Of a stretch of DNA of 64,000 nucleotides, positions 1 through 10,333 are shown piece after piece (position 1 is the first letter of the stretch; each line of letters starts with the position of its first letter). A program made the position numbers and the translations under genes. A model generated the notes under the pieces. It saw only the letters and a program-made list of their open reading frames with translations, was not told the DNA's origin and made no database searches. This DNA comes from Thereva unica (Eukaryota > Arthropoda > Insecta > Diptera > Therevidae). The stretch covers positions 163,819,850 to 163,883,849 of the forward strand of contig OX465283.1 of assembly GCA_949987705.1 (NCBI GenBank), in the 5' to 3' direction.

Positions 1-660
1 TTCACTCCTGGCATAAGCTTTTACGTCTGTGTCTTTGCTAAAACTGAAAGCTTTTAAACTTGGTAAAAACTTTTTCTGCTTTTAGCAAAGATTTTTGTGC
101 TTGCTTAAAAGCATCTTTAGTGCCAAGCTAAAAGTTTTATATTTTTTTTACTAAGCACAAGTTTTTAAAATTCATTTGTCTTTTAAAAAATTCATATTCA
201 ATTCACGTTTATTTTTTCCCGGAGTTACTACATAGCGCCCTTGGGGAAAGCAGAAAGTCATCTTTCCTGTTTAAGGAATGCTAAAGTACATCAGTATCCT
301 TGGTTCTTCCTCGAACTTCAACCTTTGAAGCGATTTACTATCGCGGAAGAAGCAATTCGGTTTTGCTATTTTCTATCGGGGTTTTTAACAACTTTCATAT
401 CTCACGAATTTCTTCCTCCACGACTGACTGCATAAAGTGGATTAACGAGTGGTTAAGTAAAAGAAATGAGAAAGTTTGGAATTTGGGGGATTGGAAGTTC
501 ATGGGGGTTTTGCACACCATTCAATACTTATCAAGCGGAACTGTACCCAGCCGAAAAATTTGGAGCGTTGCTAAGGGGAGCGCTGTTAATCTGCTACTAA
601 GGGAAGCTTTAAGAAATTGTATAGGACGAAGAAAACGGACAAGTGTCTTGATGATCATAA
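1..660. other. Unassigned AT-rich stretch with AAGCTTTT motifs
   Basis: No gene or element is recognised. The first 170 bases repeat short AAGCTTTT / AAAAGC motifs on both strands, a pattern seen again near 62,780-63,080, so a decayed repeat is possible. Open frames between 240 and 730 overlap each other in different frames and have no recognisable domain. Confidence 0.4.
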
Positions 661-663
661 AGG

Positions 664-820
664 GTGCCATTAGCACACTCAGTAGACCGGTTTTCTCTCG
701 GAGGTCAAGCAGCATTGGACGTGATTAGTACTAAGTTGGGGGACTGCTTTGGTAAAACGGCCCTCGCCTTTGGAAGGGAAAAGGTGAAGAAAATAGAAGC
801 TTTTCGAGAGATTGTAGTTT
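664..820 (+). repeat. 5S rRNA-derived SINE (SINE3-like), copy 1
   Basis: Bases about 664-760 follow insect 5S rRNA from its 5' part onward, including the internal promoter: an A-box-like AAGCAGCATTGGACG and a C-box-like TTAGTACTAAGTTGGGGGAC. It is not a plain 5S gene: the 3' part of 5S is replaced by a stretch reading GGTAAAACGGCCCTCGCCTT and then an A/G-rich segment. Two further window copies (minus strand, near 30.3 and 53.7 kb) share this non-5S extension, which marks a dispersed SINE family. Known SINE3 elements have 5S heads with a pol III internal promoter; that this family is SINE3 is an inference. Confidence 0.75.
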
Positions 821-2970
821 GCCAGCGGACGCCCTATGTCCCATGGGGGATTAAAGGAGCATAAAGTAAAGTAAAGTATGCCTGCGGAAGCCAGTCGTAA
901 TCAGACAGTGGAAGAGTCTGATTCCTCTGCCTGATGACTGGATGGAACCATAAGAGCGTTGATCGTGTGGTTTAAAGACAGACTAACAACGTAGACAAGC
1001 CACGGAGATAAAATCAACGAGGCCCGAAGAGTCGATCCGGGAGTACACCGACGTCAATTTACAATAGACCAAACGGGCTACCTCGGGAGAGTTGATCCAG
1101 GGGTAACTCGCTAACCCTTTATTTCCTCTCTTTTCCCTACTCTCGATAGTTGTACTAGAACAATGTAAAATTTCTAGTAATAAAAATAATAAAAACGTTA
1201 CAGGAGGTTTTATTTGAACCTTGAGCATGCTAGAACTGATGCGTGACGCCCGACGTTACAATACCATTTCGCCCTGGGTAAATGTTATAGTGACGAGGAT
1301 TGCTATGGAGGCTTTGTCATGATGGACTTTTCCTTTCCTACCATACTCGTGAGACTTTTTTGTGCGAATCAGCTCAGAGCTGGATAGGGATCTCCTCAGA
1401 GGTACCTCGTCTAGTGTAGAAGCTATCTCACGCCGCGAAGAGGAGGAGAGCCCAGCAAGGAATGTCGAATTGTAATTTTGGAGCCCCACAGAGCATACCT
1501 GAGCCTCGCTTTCGCAAACTGTGCTAAGGAGCTCCGGCAAGCCCCAAGAAGCAGACCCAGACAGCCGTCGCTATTCCCAAAGTCTCTAACATCTGAGAAC
1601 ATCCTGGACTATATGACAAGGTTGGAGGATGTTTATAGAATGATGGAGGTGTCGCTAGATAGCTAAACGGCTAAACTCCGGTTCTGGTTAGCACCGTCCC
1701 TGGATCCCTTGTTAAGGATCATGCTGATGACGCTAGGTTGAAATAATTTTACGGTTCGTGCCGGACTTGATTGTCAGTCTGACTGAAAGACTGAGCTCAT
1801 GCTGGTCCCATCTGATGTAGGCAACACAGTCGTCAACAGCCAGAGAATTGTTCAGGAGAGCCGCAAGAACCCTCCTACCGGGATAAATTGCCCGGGATTA
1901 TTGTTTAAAGTGGAAGCGACAAGCCAATAGACAAACTGCTAAACCTCGAGGCGCCACTAACGCCGGAAAACACTGTAGGCTGGAATAAGTCGAAAGGAAT
2001 AGGAAAAGGAAACGAAATGCCAGGAGAACTAGGAGCTAAGTAAAGTTGATGCAACCCCGCGACGCAATGCTAAAAATGCAGTTCCGTGTGGCGGGAGTGG
2101 CGGGCAGGAGGCATTTTAGTTAGGGATAGAATAACTGCCATGCGGGAGCGCCGATAACCAATCCATGAATGAGCGAGGCGGTAGCAAGAGCTTTTTACCT
2201 GTTCAAGCGGTCTGGCCTACTTATATGGTAATATGAGTTACAGGGGTGTAGCACAATAGGTAAAGCGAGGTGGTCGCAGTACCCGAGACCCGATACCTTA
2301 GCAAAAGAAGAAGAAGACGAAGTCAAGCAACGCAATGCTGCTGTTAGTATTTAGGTGGGGGACGGTTTGGAAACATGTTGTAGTTTTGGGAACTCCTGCA
2401 CAGAAGAGCCTCAAGGGATCGAAAAAGGTGTCTGATTTGTTCACCTCGAAAGACTCTTTTTCGCTGGAAAGAAACCTAGAACCAGGATGACCAGGGCTTT
2501 TGGGGTGCTCAACTGGATTACATCAGTACGGAATCGGAATCTATGGAAGGAGAAAGTATGAAGCGACGAGGGTCTCTGGACCGGATCCCAGCTGGAAAAC
2601 TGAACAAGTAGAAAAGCTGGATCGAAAGCGAACTCGATTTTTTGTTTCAGCGTGTAGTCGCGGTAGTATTGATTGGAAAGGAGCCGGAGTGGAGTAAAAC
2701 CAATTTTTGTCTTTGTCAGTTTTTTCACTCATCTCTATTCTTACCACTCTGGACTCATCTTTATTCTGGACTTACCACTTTTGGTGAACCCTTCCTAAGC
2801 ACGCTTGCGGAAATCCCGAACTTTTGGGATCCCGCAACTAAGAAGATTCATTACGTCCTCGAGGTGGTTTAGCGAAGAAACGACACTTTTACATTGGTGT
2901 TTAAAGTGGGATCATACGGGCCTATCCCTTTGGCCTAAGTGTTTGGGCTGTGCACCAGCAGCTCAGCCAT
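821..2970. other. Unassigned, probably decayed retroelement sequence
   Basis: Moderately GC-rich in parts (1,250-2,300) with short open frames on both strands (for example 1,256-1,540 minus, 1,478-1,666 plus, 2,441-2,747), none with a motif I can name. The composition resembles the retroelement relics elsewhere in the window more than the AT-rich spacer, but I cannot assign a clade. The last 100 bases lead into the telomeric repeat. Confidence 0.3.
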
Positions 2971-3126
2971 ATCTAACCTAATCTAATCTAACCTAACCTA
3001 ACCTAACCTAATCAACCTAACCTAACCTTACCTAACCTAACCTAACCTAAACTAAACTAAACTAAACTAAACTAAACTAAACTAAACTAAACTAAACTAA
3101 ACTAAACTAAACTAACCTAACCTATT
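2971..3126. repeat. Interstitial telomere-type repeat, CCTAA changing to ACTAA
   Basis: About 75 bases of imperfect CCTAA units (2,973-3,050), with variants such as CTTAC and ATCAA, run directly into about 13 consecutive ACTAA units (about 3,048-3,113) and end with two CCTAA units. CCTAA is the complement of TTAGG, the ancestral arthropod telomere repeat. The block is internal and flanked by ordinary sequence, so it is interstitial, from an old break repair, a telomere insertion or a rearrangement. The homogeneous ACTAA run suggests later expansion of one mutated unit. Confidence 0.9.
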
Positions 3127-4829
3127 CTATATCTCCAATTATAGCTTGCGGTCTGGCATGGCATTCGGAGATAAAAAAAACCGTCGACCGGCTTCTTTCT
3201 GGGCTCTAGTCTTCGGCATACAACCATTGAATGACTTGTTACCTATGCGTTAACTCAATTGATGCGGCCTGCAATAATGAGTTTCTTTACACAGCTTAAG
3301 TGTCTTGAACCAAGCTCTGCTACTGCCTAAGGTAATGATGCAAAGTAATGACGTAAAGCTTTACCAATCTCAGTCGAACATCGATATTAATCACAGTCTT
3401 AATAATATTCAAGGTCTACGCAAAAGCTACCGTTTCCTCAATGCCACCAAAGAAATCGATTCCTTTTTCTATTTGGAATGAGAATCTGTTGATAGATTAT
3501 CTGTCGAGCCGTTTTCCCTGCGAATACCATATCTCTCTCACACCTGTGCAGTTTCTTAATGGCAAACGAGATCAGAAAATATTCTATCTGACTGTGCCTG
3601 ATACATTACCGTTTCCTCGTTCATTAGGGAAATTCTCATCGTAGATACTGCACACACACGTCTACCTCCAAATTGGTTGGAGATATTTCAATCTCCCACC
3701 ACAAGTTTTGTTTCTATTGAATTTTTATTAAAGTTAAATTCCGGTAGATTGTCGCACTAAAAAATCCCTTGTGCTCAAAAATCTCATATCAGTTTCAAGG
3801 ATTCTTAATATTAGACAAGAAAATCTCATTCTGTGCCTAGCCCCCACTCCCCGGTCACATTGCCAGCATCTGTGACGCCACTTATACTTACTATAGTGAT
3901 GCTCTCAAAACGCTGCTCGTACATACGAAAACAGTAGACCAATTCCCGGAAGCAGCCGCATTTACTTTGCATGCGAGAAATGGAGATCTGAAATTGAAAT
4001 TTTAAAGCCATTCAAGGATCAGCTCCAGTCCTTGGAGGATATAAGTTGAGCTTAGAGAAGCCAAAGAGAAGAAATTTAAGGAGATACGGATCCCGAACCT
4101 AGCAACAAACTTACGATTCGTTTTTATAGAGTATCAAAACATCCTGCCGAGTCACCTTTTGGGTATGCGTCCTTGTGTCTATATATGTATATACGGAAGG
4201 TAAACAGGAGGGATGAAATTTCAGGTAATGTAATGAAAACACCCATTATCCTTTCCGGGATGGAGTATACAGGATTTTCAAGTGAATGGAGACACGGAAT
4301 ACGTATTCTTGAACTCTTATCAAAATATTATTGATGGCAGAAGGTAGTCAAGCATGTTATGATGCTACGCCTCGGGAAATGGCTTAGCCGAAGGAAGCGA
4401 AGTGTTCTGCATTTGGAGCTTGTTGTGGAAAACGGTTTTATTAAGAAATAAATCTCCTGAGCCGATGTTAAATGGCGCTTAGTACGTGATATTCGCGAAA
4501 GCCTTCACATATCACGAAAAGTGCTTTTATTGACTGTAATCCATTAACGACTGTTGAGTAGAGTTAAGCCCCAAATAGAACAATGTGGGCGCAAATCTGA
4601 GCTAGAACCAGGAAGGGTGGGATTATTCGATAATAAGTTGGGAGTTATGTAGTCAGATGCCTTGGAGGTAGTTAGCAGGCTGGAAGTTAATAAGAAACTT
4701 ACAAAGTCGCAGTGATTGCAATGAAGTAACTCTGGCAAATTGAGACTGAGGAAAATCGGATAATCCTTTCAGTGCCTTGGGTGTCCCTTATCCTACAAAA
4801 TTATATATTCACCATCACCATTTTACGAC
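3127..4829. other. Unassigned spacer
   Basis: AT-rich sequence with scattered short open frames (3,441-3,644 plus; 3,826-4,011 minus; 4,544-4,738 minus). None has a recognisable domain and no terminal repeats were found. The CR1/Jockey-like ORF1 relic starts at its right end. Confidence 0.35.
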
Positions 4830-5883
4830 ATGCAGTCGTTAATCTTAAATCCTGTCGCCACTTCTTCCTGCTCTTCCAACTCCTCGGTTTCTCTTCATCC
4901 TGTATTGGATGACATTAAAAGGAGTACGAAGCGCGTTCGAGCTGATATTGAATCGCTGGTGGTTTAAAATCATAACGCCTTGAGCTCTCTAGCTTCAAAA
5001 TTTGAAGGCGTCTTTAATAGCAAGATATCCTCCTCTGTTGGCGCACTGCAGGTTGGGGAGCAGCCTCCTTCCTCGAATATCTCCAAGGATGCTCCTCCCT
5101 TGGTTGATGTCATCCTCAATCAGGATGTTATTAACCCAACCACGCCAGGATGTAAGCCGCGTTGCAAAAATCTAAAAATTAAAAATAAAAATAATAATAG
5201 TCGCAATCGCCAAGCCACCATTGGCAATAGTGTCAGCTTGAGGTCCTCGTCCGGTGTTCCATCTACAGAGCTGGGGTGGTAGCACCTAAGTTGTTTCAAT
5301 CGACCTCTCCATACAAAAAATTTTGTAACACTTGAATTTTTGTATGAAGAGGTCGATTGAAACAACTTACGTGCTACCACCCCTGAACTTAAAGCCGGTC
5401 TCTGTATCATCCTCCTCGCCACTAGTGGTGGGAGGTCCCTCGGTCGCGGAAGTTTCAGGATCCAAGTTTCAGTCGTCCTCTATGCCAGTCTTGGTAGCAG
5501 CCCCTCCGCTTCTAATAGTGGATGGTCCACCGGTTGCCGAAGTTATAGTCCCTCTTGAGCCTTACACTTCTCTTGTTACGGTTCCTAGGCCTCTAAATAT
5601 TTTCATCTCGAGATTCTCTCCGGAGACTAAGACGGAGTCTATCTGTGAATATTTGAGGAAAAAATCTATAGACCCCAGAACAGTTCGTTGTAGAAGGGTT
5701 AGCAAGGCCCCAAAGCCAGTTGCATCATTTATTTTGTCTGCACCGCCTCCTACTGCCGAGATTCTCTTAGACCCTGGTTTCTGGCCTGCTGGGGCTCTTA
5801 CCAAGCGTGTCGTTCCGCGTACTCGTAATAGATCTCATCATGCAAATGCTTCAACTTCAACTTCGGGTGCTACTCAGATATAA
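4830..5883 (+). pseudogene. CR1/Jockey-type non-LTR retrotransposon ORF1, broken
   Basis: An ORF1-like frame opens with ATG at 4830, has one in-frame stop near 4966, and runs in the same frame to 5282. It resumes in a different frame to 5883 after a foldback duplication at 5273-5383. The C-terminal part holds the block ending in LDPGFWPAGALTKRV. A D-x-x-FWP-x-G motif of this kind is, from memory, common in ORF1 proteins of arthropod CR1/Jockey-type LINEs, which bind RNA in the retrotransposition particle. A basic stretch rich in K, N and R lies before the break. ORF2 begins within a few bases of the stop at 5881. The element is dead: one stop, one frame break, and no reverse transcriptase downstream. 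Confidence 0.72.
5273..5383. repeat. Foldback (inverted duplication) inside the LINE ORF1
   Basis: The left arm 5273-5322 and the right arm 5335-5383 are inverted copies with about two mismatches and one indel over 49-50 bases, separated by a 12-base loop. Both arms start or end in GGGGTGGTAGCAC / GTGCTACCACCCC. The foldback coincides with the frame change in ORF1, so it probably arose inside the LINE after it stopped being active. It has no target duplication, which fits templated inverted duplication better than a MITE. Confidence 0.85.
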
Positions 5884-5888
5884 AAAAA

Positions 5889-6215
5889 CTCGAGACGCTT
5901 TCCCTCTACTACCAGAATGTAAGGGAGACCAGGTCTAAAACTAAAGATATCCTTCAGGCATCGATTGCTAGTGGCCTAGATGTCATAGCATTCACTGAAA
6001 CCTGGCTCCATGTGGACATTCTCAAGGCTGAAATTTTCGATTCCTCCTACCAAATCTTTCGGAGGGACCGTCACACTGGCTCGGAAGCTCGTGGGGGTGG
6101 CGTACTTGTTGCTTGTAGAAGCCATCTTAATTGCACCCCAATTTCGCTTCCTAGTTTCTCTAACCCCCTTGACGTGGAGAGATGCATGTCCTATCAGTTT
6201 TTTTTATTTGATTAA
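5889..6215 (+). pseudogene. CR1/Jockey-type ORF2, endonuclease N-terminal part only
   Basis: The frame opens six bases after the ORF1 stop and reads LYYQNVRETRSKTKDI, then VIAFTETWLHVDI, then YQIFRRDR and GGGVLVACRSHL. These match the start of the apurinic/apyrimidinic-like endonuclease domain of CR1/Jockey LINEs, which nicks target DNA for reverse transcription; the ETW block holds the conserved catalytic glutamate. The frame stops at 6215 and the next bases do not continue the domain, so the element is truncated there. A reverse-transcriptase 3' part of the same general type lies at 16,885-17,890, but a common origin is not shown. Confidence 0.8.
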
Positions 6216-6479
6216 GGTCTCTGGATTCGGCCTTCTCGAACAGGAGATTGCTCCCTACCTTGTTATGCTTACAGGGGTGAAATGGGAAGGAATTGCTGTA
6301 AAGATAAGGAAAGCCAAGAAAAAAATAGAGGATCTAGATGGGACAAGTGTAAAGACGCAAATCATTGCTGTTGCGTGTGCGGAATGCAACCATGAACCTT
6401 GGTTGTTTTACGAGAGACCGGTGAGAATCTTTCATCAGTCGAATAGCAGGGGATGTGTGTTCGACCTTCTGCAAAGTAG

Positions 6480-6597
6480 GGGCGCTTTCAGTAATGCAGG
6501 ATGCGTGCGCAATTGACTTATTCAGTCATTGAAAGCTTCACACTTCAATTGCTGAATAAGTCATTTGCGCACGCATCCTGCATTACTGAAAGCGCCC
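6480..6597. repeat. Near-perfect 46-bp foldback
   Basis: The left arm 6480-6525 and the right arm 6552-6597 are inverted copies with one mismatch in 46 bases. The 26-base loop can itself pair (ATTGAA with TTCAAT). It sits just past the truncated LINE endonuclease and has the same architecture as the foldback at 5273-5383, but an unrelated sequence. I find no flanking target duplication. Confidence 0.88.
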
Positions 6598-6801
6598 TAG
6601 CTGTCATTGCATTTGCTTGGATGAATGATCCGGAATTGGAGAGTCTGAGTCAGCAAGTTTACTCGTAGTGGATCTCACTTGCGGTTTAGTTGTTTTAAAA
6701 ATGATTTCTATAAACTTTAAAAATGGTTTTACGTATAAAATTGCAGTGTACCACAAAAGGTAAGATAACATGCTGTGAATTGAGTTTGGAAAAATAATTA
6801 A

Positions 6802-7141
6802 ATTGCCTTCAAAGACGCCATGAGACCAGAAGATCGCAGACGGTGGCTTATTAGTCGACGTGTGGCTCGACCCATTACCCTAAGCTGAAGAGTCTGTTGC
6901 TCTACCATTTGCTCTAATTTTAATTTTTATTACATCTATAACTAATAGTTACAATTAGTCCGGCTAGCTCAGTTGGTAGAGCATCAGATTCTTCAGCTTT
7001 GGGTCATGGGTCGCGCCACACGTCGATTAAAATTTTTCGCAAGATTGTCCGGCGGTTCAGATTGAAGACAATTTTTTTATGTGAAAAACTACAGGCTCAG
7101 GGAAAGCCCCTTTGTACTGTCGACAATATATTTTTTTCGTA
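6802..7141 (-). mobile_element. Composite SINE with two head-to-head tRNA-Lys-like units, copy P1
   Basis: Seen on the plus strand, this is the reverse complement of the copy at 16,181-16,585. A minus-oriented tRNA-Lys-like unit (6,850-6,920) faces a plus-oriented one (6,958-7,025) across an AT-rich spacer. The plus unit keeps a clear A box (TAGCTCAGTTGG) and the bases around a CTT anticodon. Where tRNA-Lys has GGTTCGAGCC the minus unit reads GGTCGAGCC, one T short, and the plus unit reads GGTCGCGCC, which also lacks that T. The element ends in the shared tail (GGGAAAGCCCCTTTGTACTG) that also closes the second SINE family here. Confidence 0.8.
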
Positions 7142-8085
7142 CCTACCTCGTACCCTCCCCCCCTCCCCCTATTATAAATTGTGACCAGTCATAAGTCAAT
7201 TGTGTCAAGTTGAACACTTGTAATTACGTTGTGATTGCGTTGTGACTCCTTTTTTAACCACGTATATTAATTCCATAGCAAAATGGAGCGCAATTATTAA
7301 AATTCAGTGCTTGCCTTTAAGCTTAAATATTAATCCTTCATCGAGGAAGTTTTTTTACGTCCTTTTTTTATTTAAATGCAGCCAGACTCCATCAGATGGC
7401 TTTTGGCAATATTTCTGCCATTTCCAGGAATTAATACATATAACGAATTTTTTTTTGTAATCCAGATTCGCATTCGAAATTCACTCCCCTTAGGCTTTGA
7501 CCATTTCAATTACAATTCTTCCACCCTGTTTTGCATGATTGACATTCTCGAGCATCACATGACATGAATATGCATATTTTTTGTTCTTCATCCATCGCAG
7601 GTCAATTAATTACAGGTAAACAAAAAACACAGCAGGTTTTGGAATATCACGTTCCCAACGGTGTACGAACGGCCTGACCTTCGCACTCGCACCAAAAGGC
7701 ACGATATGTTCCAGCACGTGATTCAAGCAAGTCACAGAACCCGAGATGATGAAGTTTGAATGGAGAACGAACTTCGGAGGCATAATTCGGCGAAATGGAC
7801 TTGTGATTGTGATTCATCCATTTATTGTGGCTCGAATCCTCTAATTGCTAATGAATCTTGCAGGAAAAGTTTCTGCGAAAGGACTTTGGGAAATTGTTCG
7901 TAAGTAACTCTTAACTTTGTCTTCTGTGTCTAGGACCTCAAATCCTTTTCCATTCACGCATATTGGAGCGAGACTCCTGCTCCATGCATTATATCAGCTT
8001 ATGACTTTTCAATTAGCACCCAGCACCACTTGTTGACGAGAATGGAGAGAGGTAATCATTTCGTTCCATTATCGTGTGTCAATTG
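7142..8085. other. Unassigned spacer, left flank of the hAT-like element
   Basis: Contains a C-rich run near 7,155-7,170 and a 19-base sequence (7,180-7,198) whose reverse complement recurs at 24,003-24,021 next to the Gypsy gag relic. No coding similarity is seen. The last eight bases before 8086 adjoin the target duplication of the large element, and the sequence resumes at 14,974. Confidence 0.4.
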
Positions 8086-8093
8086 TTACTGAG

Positions 8094-8105
8094 CAGTGTT
8101 GGGCA
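8094..8105 (+). repeat. Left terminal inverted repeat of the hAT-like element
   Basis: CAGTGTTGGGCA, a perfect inverted match to 14954-14965. It is immediately preceded by the duplication TTACTGAG. Confidence 0.92.
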
Positions 8106-8139
8106 CATTCGACTAATTTTTCAGTCAGACTAATAATCA

Positions 8140-8290
8140 TGGCTAAAACCAATCATGATTGAATCAATCAAGATTAAATCAATCACTAATCAAGATTACA
8201 TCGAGTAATCTTGGGGAAAATCTAATCATCAGAATGATTATTGATTATGAAATCTAATCTTAATCATGATTGAATGATTAACTCTTTAGT
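8140..8290. promoter_or_regulatory. Left subterminal motif cluster (candidate transposase-binding zone)
   Basis: About 150 bases densely filled with the palindrome AATCATGATT and partial forms (TAATCA, TGATTA, AATCAATC). A similar cluster lies just inside the right end at 14,795-14,950. hAT transposases are known to bind short motifs repeated in the subterminal zones; that role here is inferred. Confidence 0.6.
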
Positions 8291-8341
8291 GATTAATATG
8301 AGCATTGTCTCCCTGAAATTTTTTCTAGTTTTTTTTAGTAA

Positions 8342-10333
8342 ATTGCGGAGTAATTTTGGCAATTTTGTTCCGATTGTACTGAAATTCAGTATGGGGGGTT
8401 TTAAAGGTTCTTAATAATGGATTTGTGGTCAAAATTTTAAAATTGAAAATGGTGGAGGGGGTTTTGGTAAATGTGTTCCGATTGCACTGAAATTCAGTAT
8501 GGGGGGTTTTAAAGGTTCTTAATAATGGATTTGTGGTCAAAATTTTAAAATTGAAAATGGTGGAGGGGGTTTTGGTAAATGTGTTCCGATTGCACTGAAA
8601 TTCAGTATGGGGGGGTTTTAAGGGTTCCAAATGACGGATTTGTGTTCGAAATTGTAAAATTCAAAATGGCGGACAAGTTTTGGCAAATGTGTTCCGATTG
8701 TACTGAAATTCAGTATGGGGGGTTTTAAGGGTTCTAAATAACGGATTTGTGGTCGAAATTTTAAAATTGAAAATGGTGGAGGGGGTTTTGGTAAATGTGT
8801 TCCGATTGTACTGAAATTCAGTATGGGGGGTTTTAAAGGTTCTTAATAATGGATTTGTGGTCAAAATTTTAAAATTGAAAATGGTGGAGGGGGTTTTGGT
8901 AAATGTGTTCCGATTGCACTGAAATTCAGTATGGGGGGGTTTTAAGGGTTCCAAATGACGGATTTGTGTTCGAAATTGTAAAATTCAAAATGGCGGACAA
9001 GTTTTGGCAAATGTGTTCCGATTGTACTGAAATTCAGTATGGGGGGTTTTAAGGGTTCTAAATAACGGATTTGTGGTCGAAATTTTAAAATTGAAAATGG
9101 TGGAGGGGGTTTTGGTAAATGTGTTCCGATTGTACTGAAATTCAGTATGGGCGGTTTTAAGGGTTCCAAATGACGGATTTGTGTTCGAAATTGTAAAATT
9201 CAAAATGGCGGACAAGTTTTGGCAAATGTGTTCCGATTGTACTGAAATTCAGTATGGGGGGGTTTTAAGGGTTCTAAATAACGGATTTGTGGTCGAAATT
9301 TGAAAATTGAAAATGGCGGAGGGGGTTTTGGTAAATGTGTTCCGATTGTACTGAAATTCAGTATGGGGGGGTTTTAAGGGTTCCAAATGACGGATTTGTG
9401 GTCGAAATTGTAAAATTCGAAATGGCGGACGAGTTTTGGCAATTTTGTTCCGATTGTACTGAAATTCAGTATGGGGGGTTTTAAAGGTTCTTAATAATGG
9501 ATTTGTGGTCAAAATTTTAAAATTGAAAATGGTGGAGGGGGTTTTGGTAAATGTGTTCCGATTGCACTGAAATTCAGTATGGGGGGGTTTTAAGGGTTCC
9601 AAATGACGGATTTGTGTTCGAAATTGTAAAATTCAAAATGGCGGACAAGTTTTGGCAAATGTGTTCCGATTGTACTGAAATTCAGTATGGGGGGTTTTAA
9701 GGGTTCTAAATAACGGATTTGTGGTCGAAATTTTAAAATTGAAAATGGTGGAGGGGGTTTTGGTAAATGTGTTCCGATTGTACTGAAATTCAGTATGGGC
9801 GGTTTTAAGGGTTCCAAATGACGGATTTGTGTTCGAAATTGTAAAATTCAAAATGGCGGACAAGTTTTGGCAAATGTGTTCCGATTGTACTGAAATTCAG
9901 TATGGGGGGGTTTTAAGGGTTCTAAATGACGGATTTGTGGTCGAAATTGTAAAATTCAAAATGGCGGACGAGTTTTGGCAATTTTGTTCCGATTGTACTG
10001 AAATTCAGTATGGGGGGTTTTAAGGGTTCTTAATAATGGATTTGTGGTCAAAATTTTAAAATTGAAAATTGTGGAGGGGGTTTTGGTAAATGCGTTCCGA
10101 TTGTACTGAAATTCAGTATGGGGGGTTTTAGGGGTTCCAAATGACGGATTTGTGTTCGAAATTGTAAAATTCAAAATGGCGGACAAGTTTTGGCAAATGT
10201 GTTCCGATTGTACTGAAATTCATTATGTGGGGGTGTGAAGGGTTCCAAATAACGAATATGTGGTCAAAATATTAAAATTCAAAATGGCGGGCTAGTTTTG
10301 GCAATCGTGCTCCGATTGTATTGAAATTCAATC
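8342..10333 (+). repeat. 108-bp satellite array 1 (about 18 units)
   Basis: The landmark ACTGAAATTCAGT, an interrupted palindrome, recurs every 108 bases (for example 8384, 8492, 8600, 8708 and 8816, counted at ATTCAG). Units fall into types by the text after AAAATGG: TGGAGGGGG, CGGACAAG or CGGACGAG. The stretch 8942-9249 recurs at 9590-9897, an offset of 648 bases or six units, showing a recent six-unit duplication. As 108 is divisible by three, frames run on as 36-residue repeats; I read this as an arithmetic effect, not coding. Confidence 0.93.

Noticed and set aside
664..760. Functional 5S rRNA gene
   Set aside because: The 5S match ends after the C box and is followed by a sequence shared with two other dispersed copies; it is a SINE.
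2971..3126. Chromosome end
   Set aside because: The block is about 155 bases, is degenerate, and has ordinary sequence on both sides.
6958..7025. Functional tRNA-Lys(CTT) gene
   Set aside because: The B box lacks a T and carries a further change (GGTCGCGCC), the 3' acceptor half does not match, and the unit is part of the composite SINE.
8325..10186. Long open frames of about 75-117 codons across the satellite arrays, with 36-residue repeats
   Set aside because: The unit length, 108, is a multiple of three, so any frame lacking a stop in one unit stays open through the array. Frames exist in mirrored form in both arrays and carry no domain, so a repeat protein is not supported.
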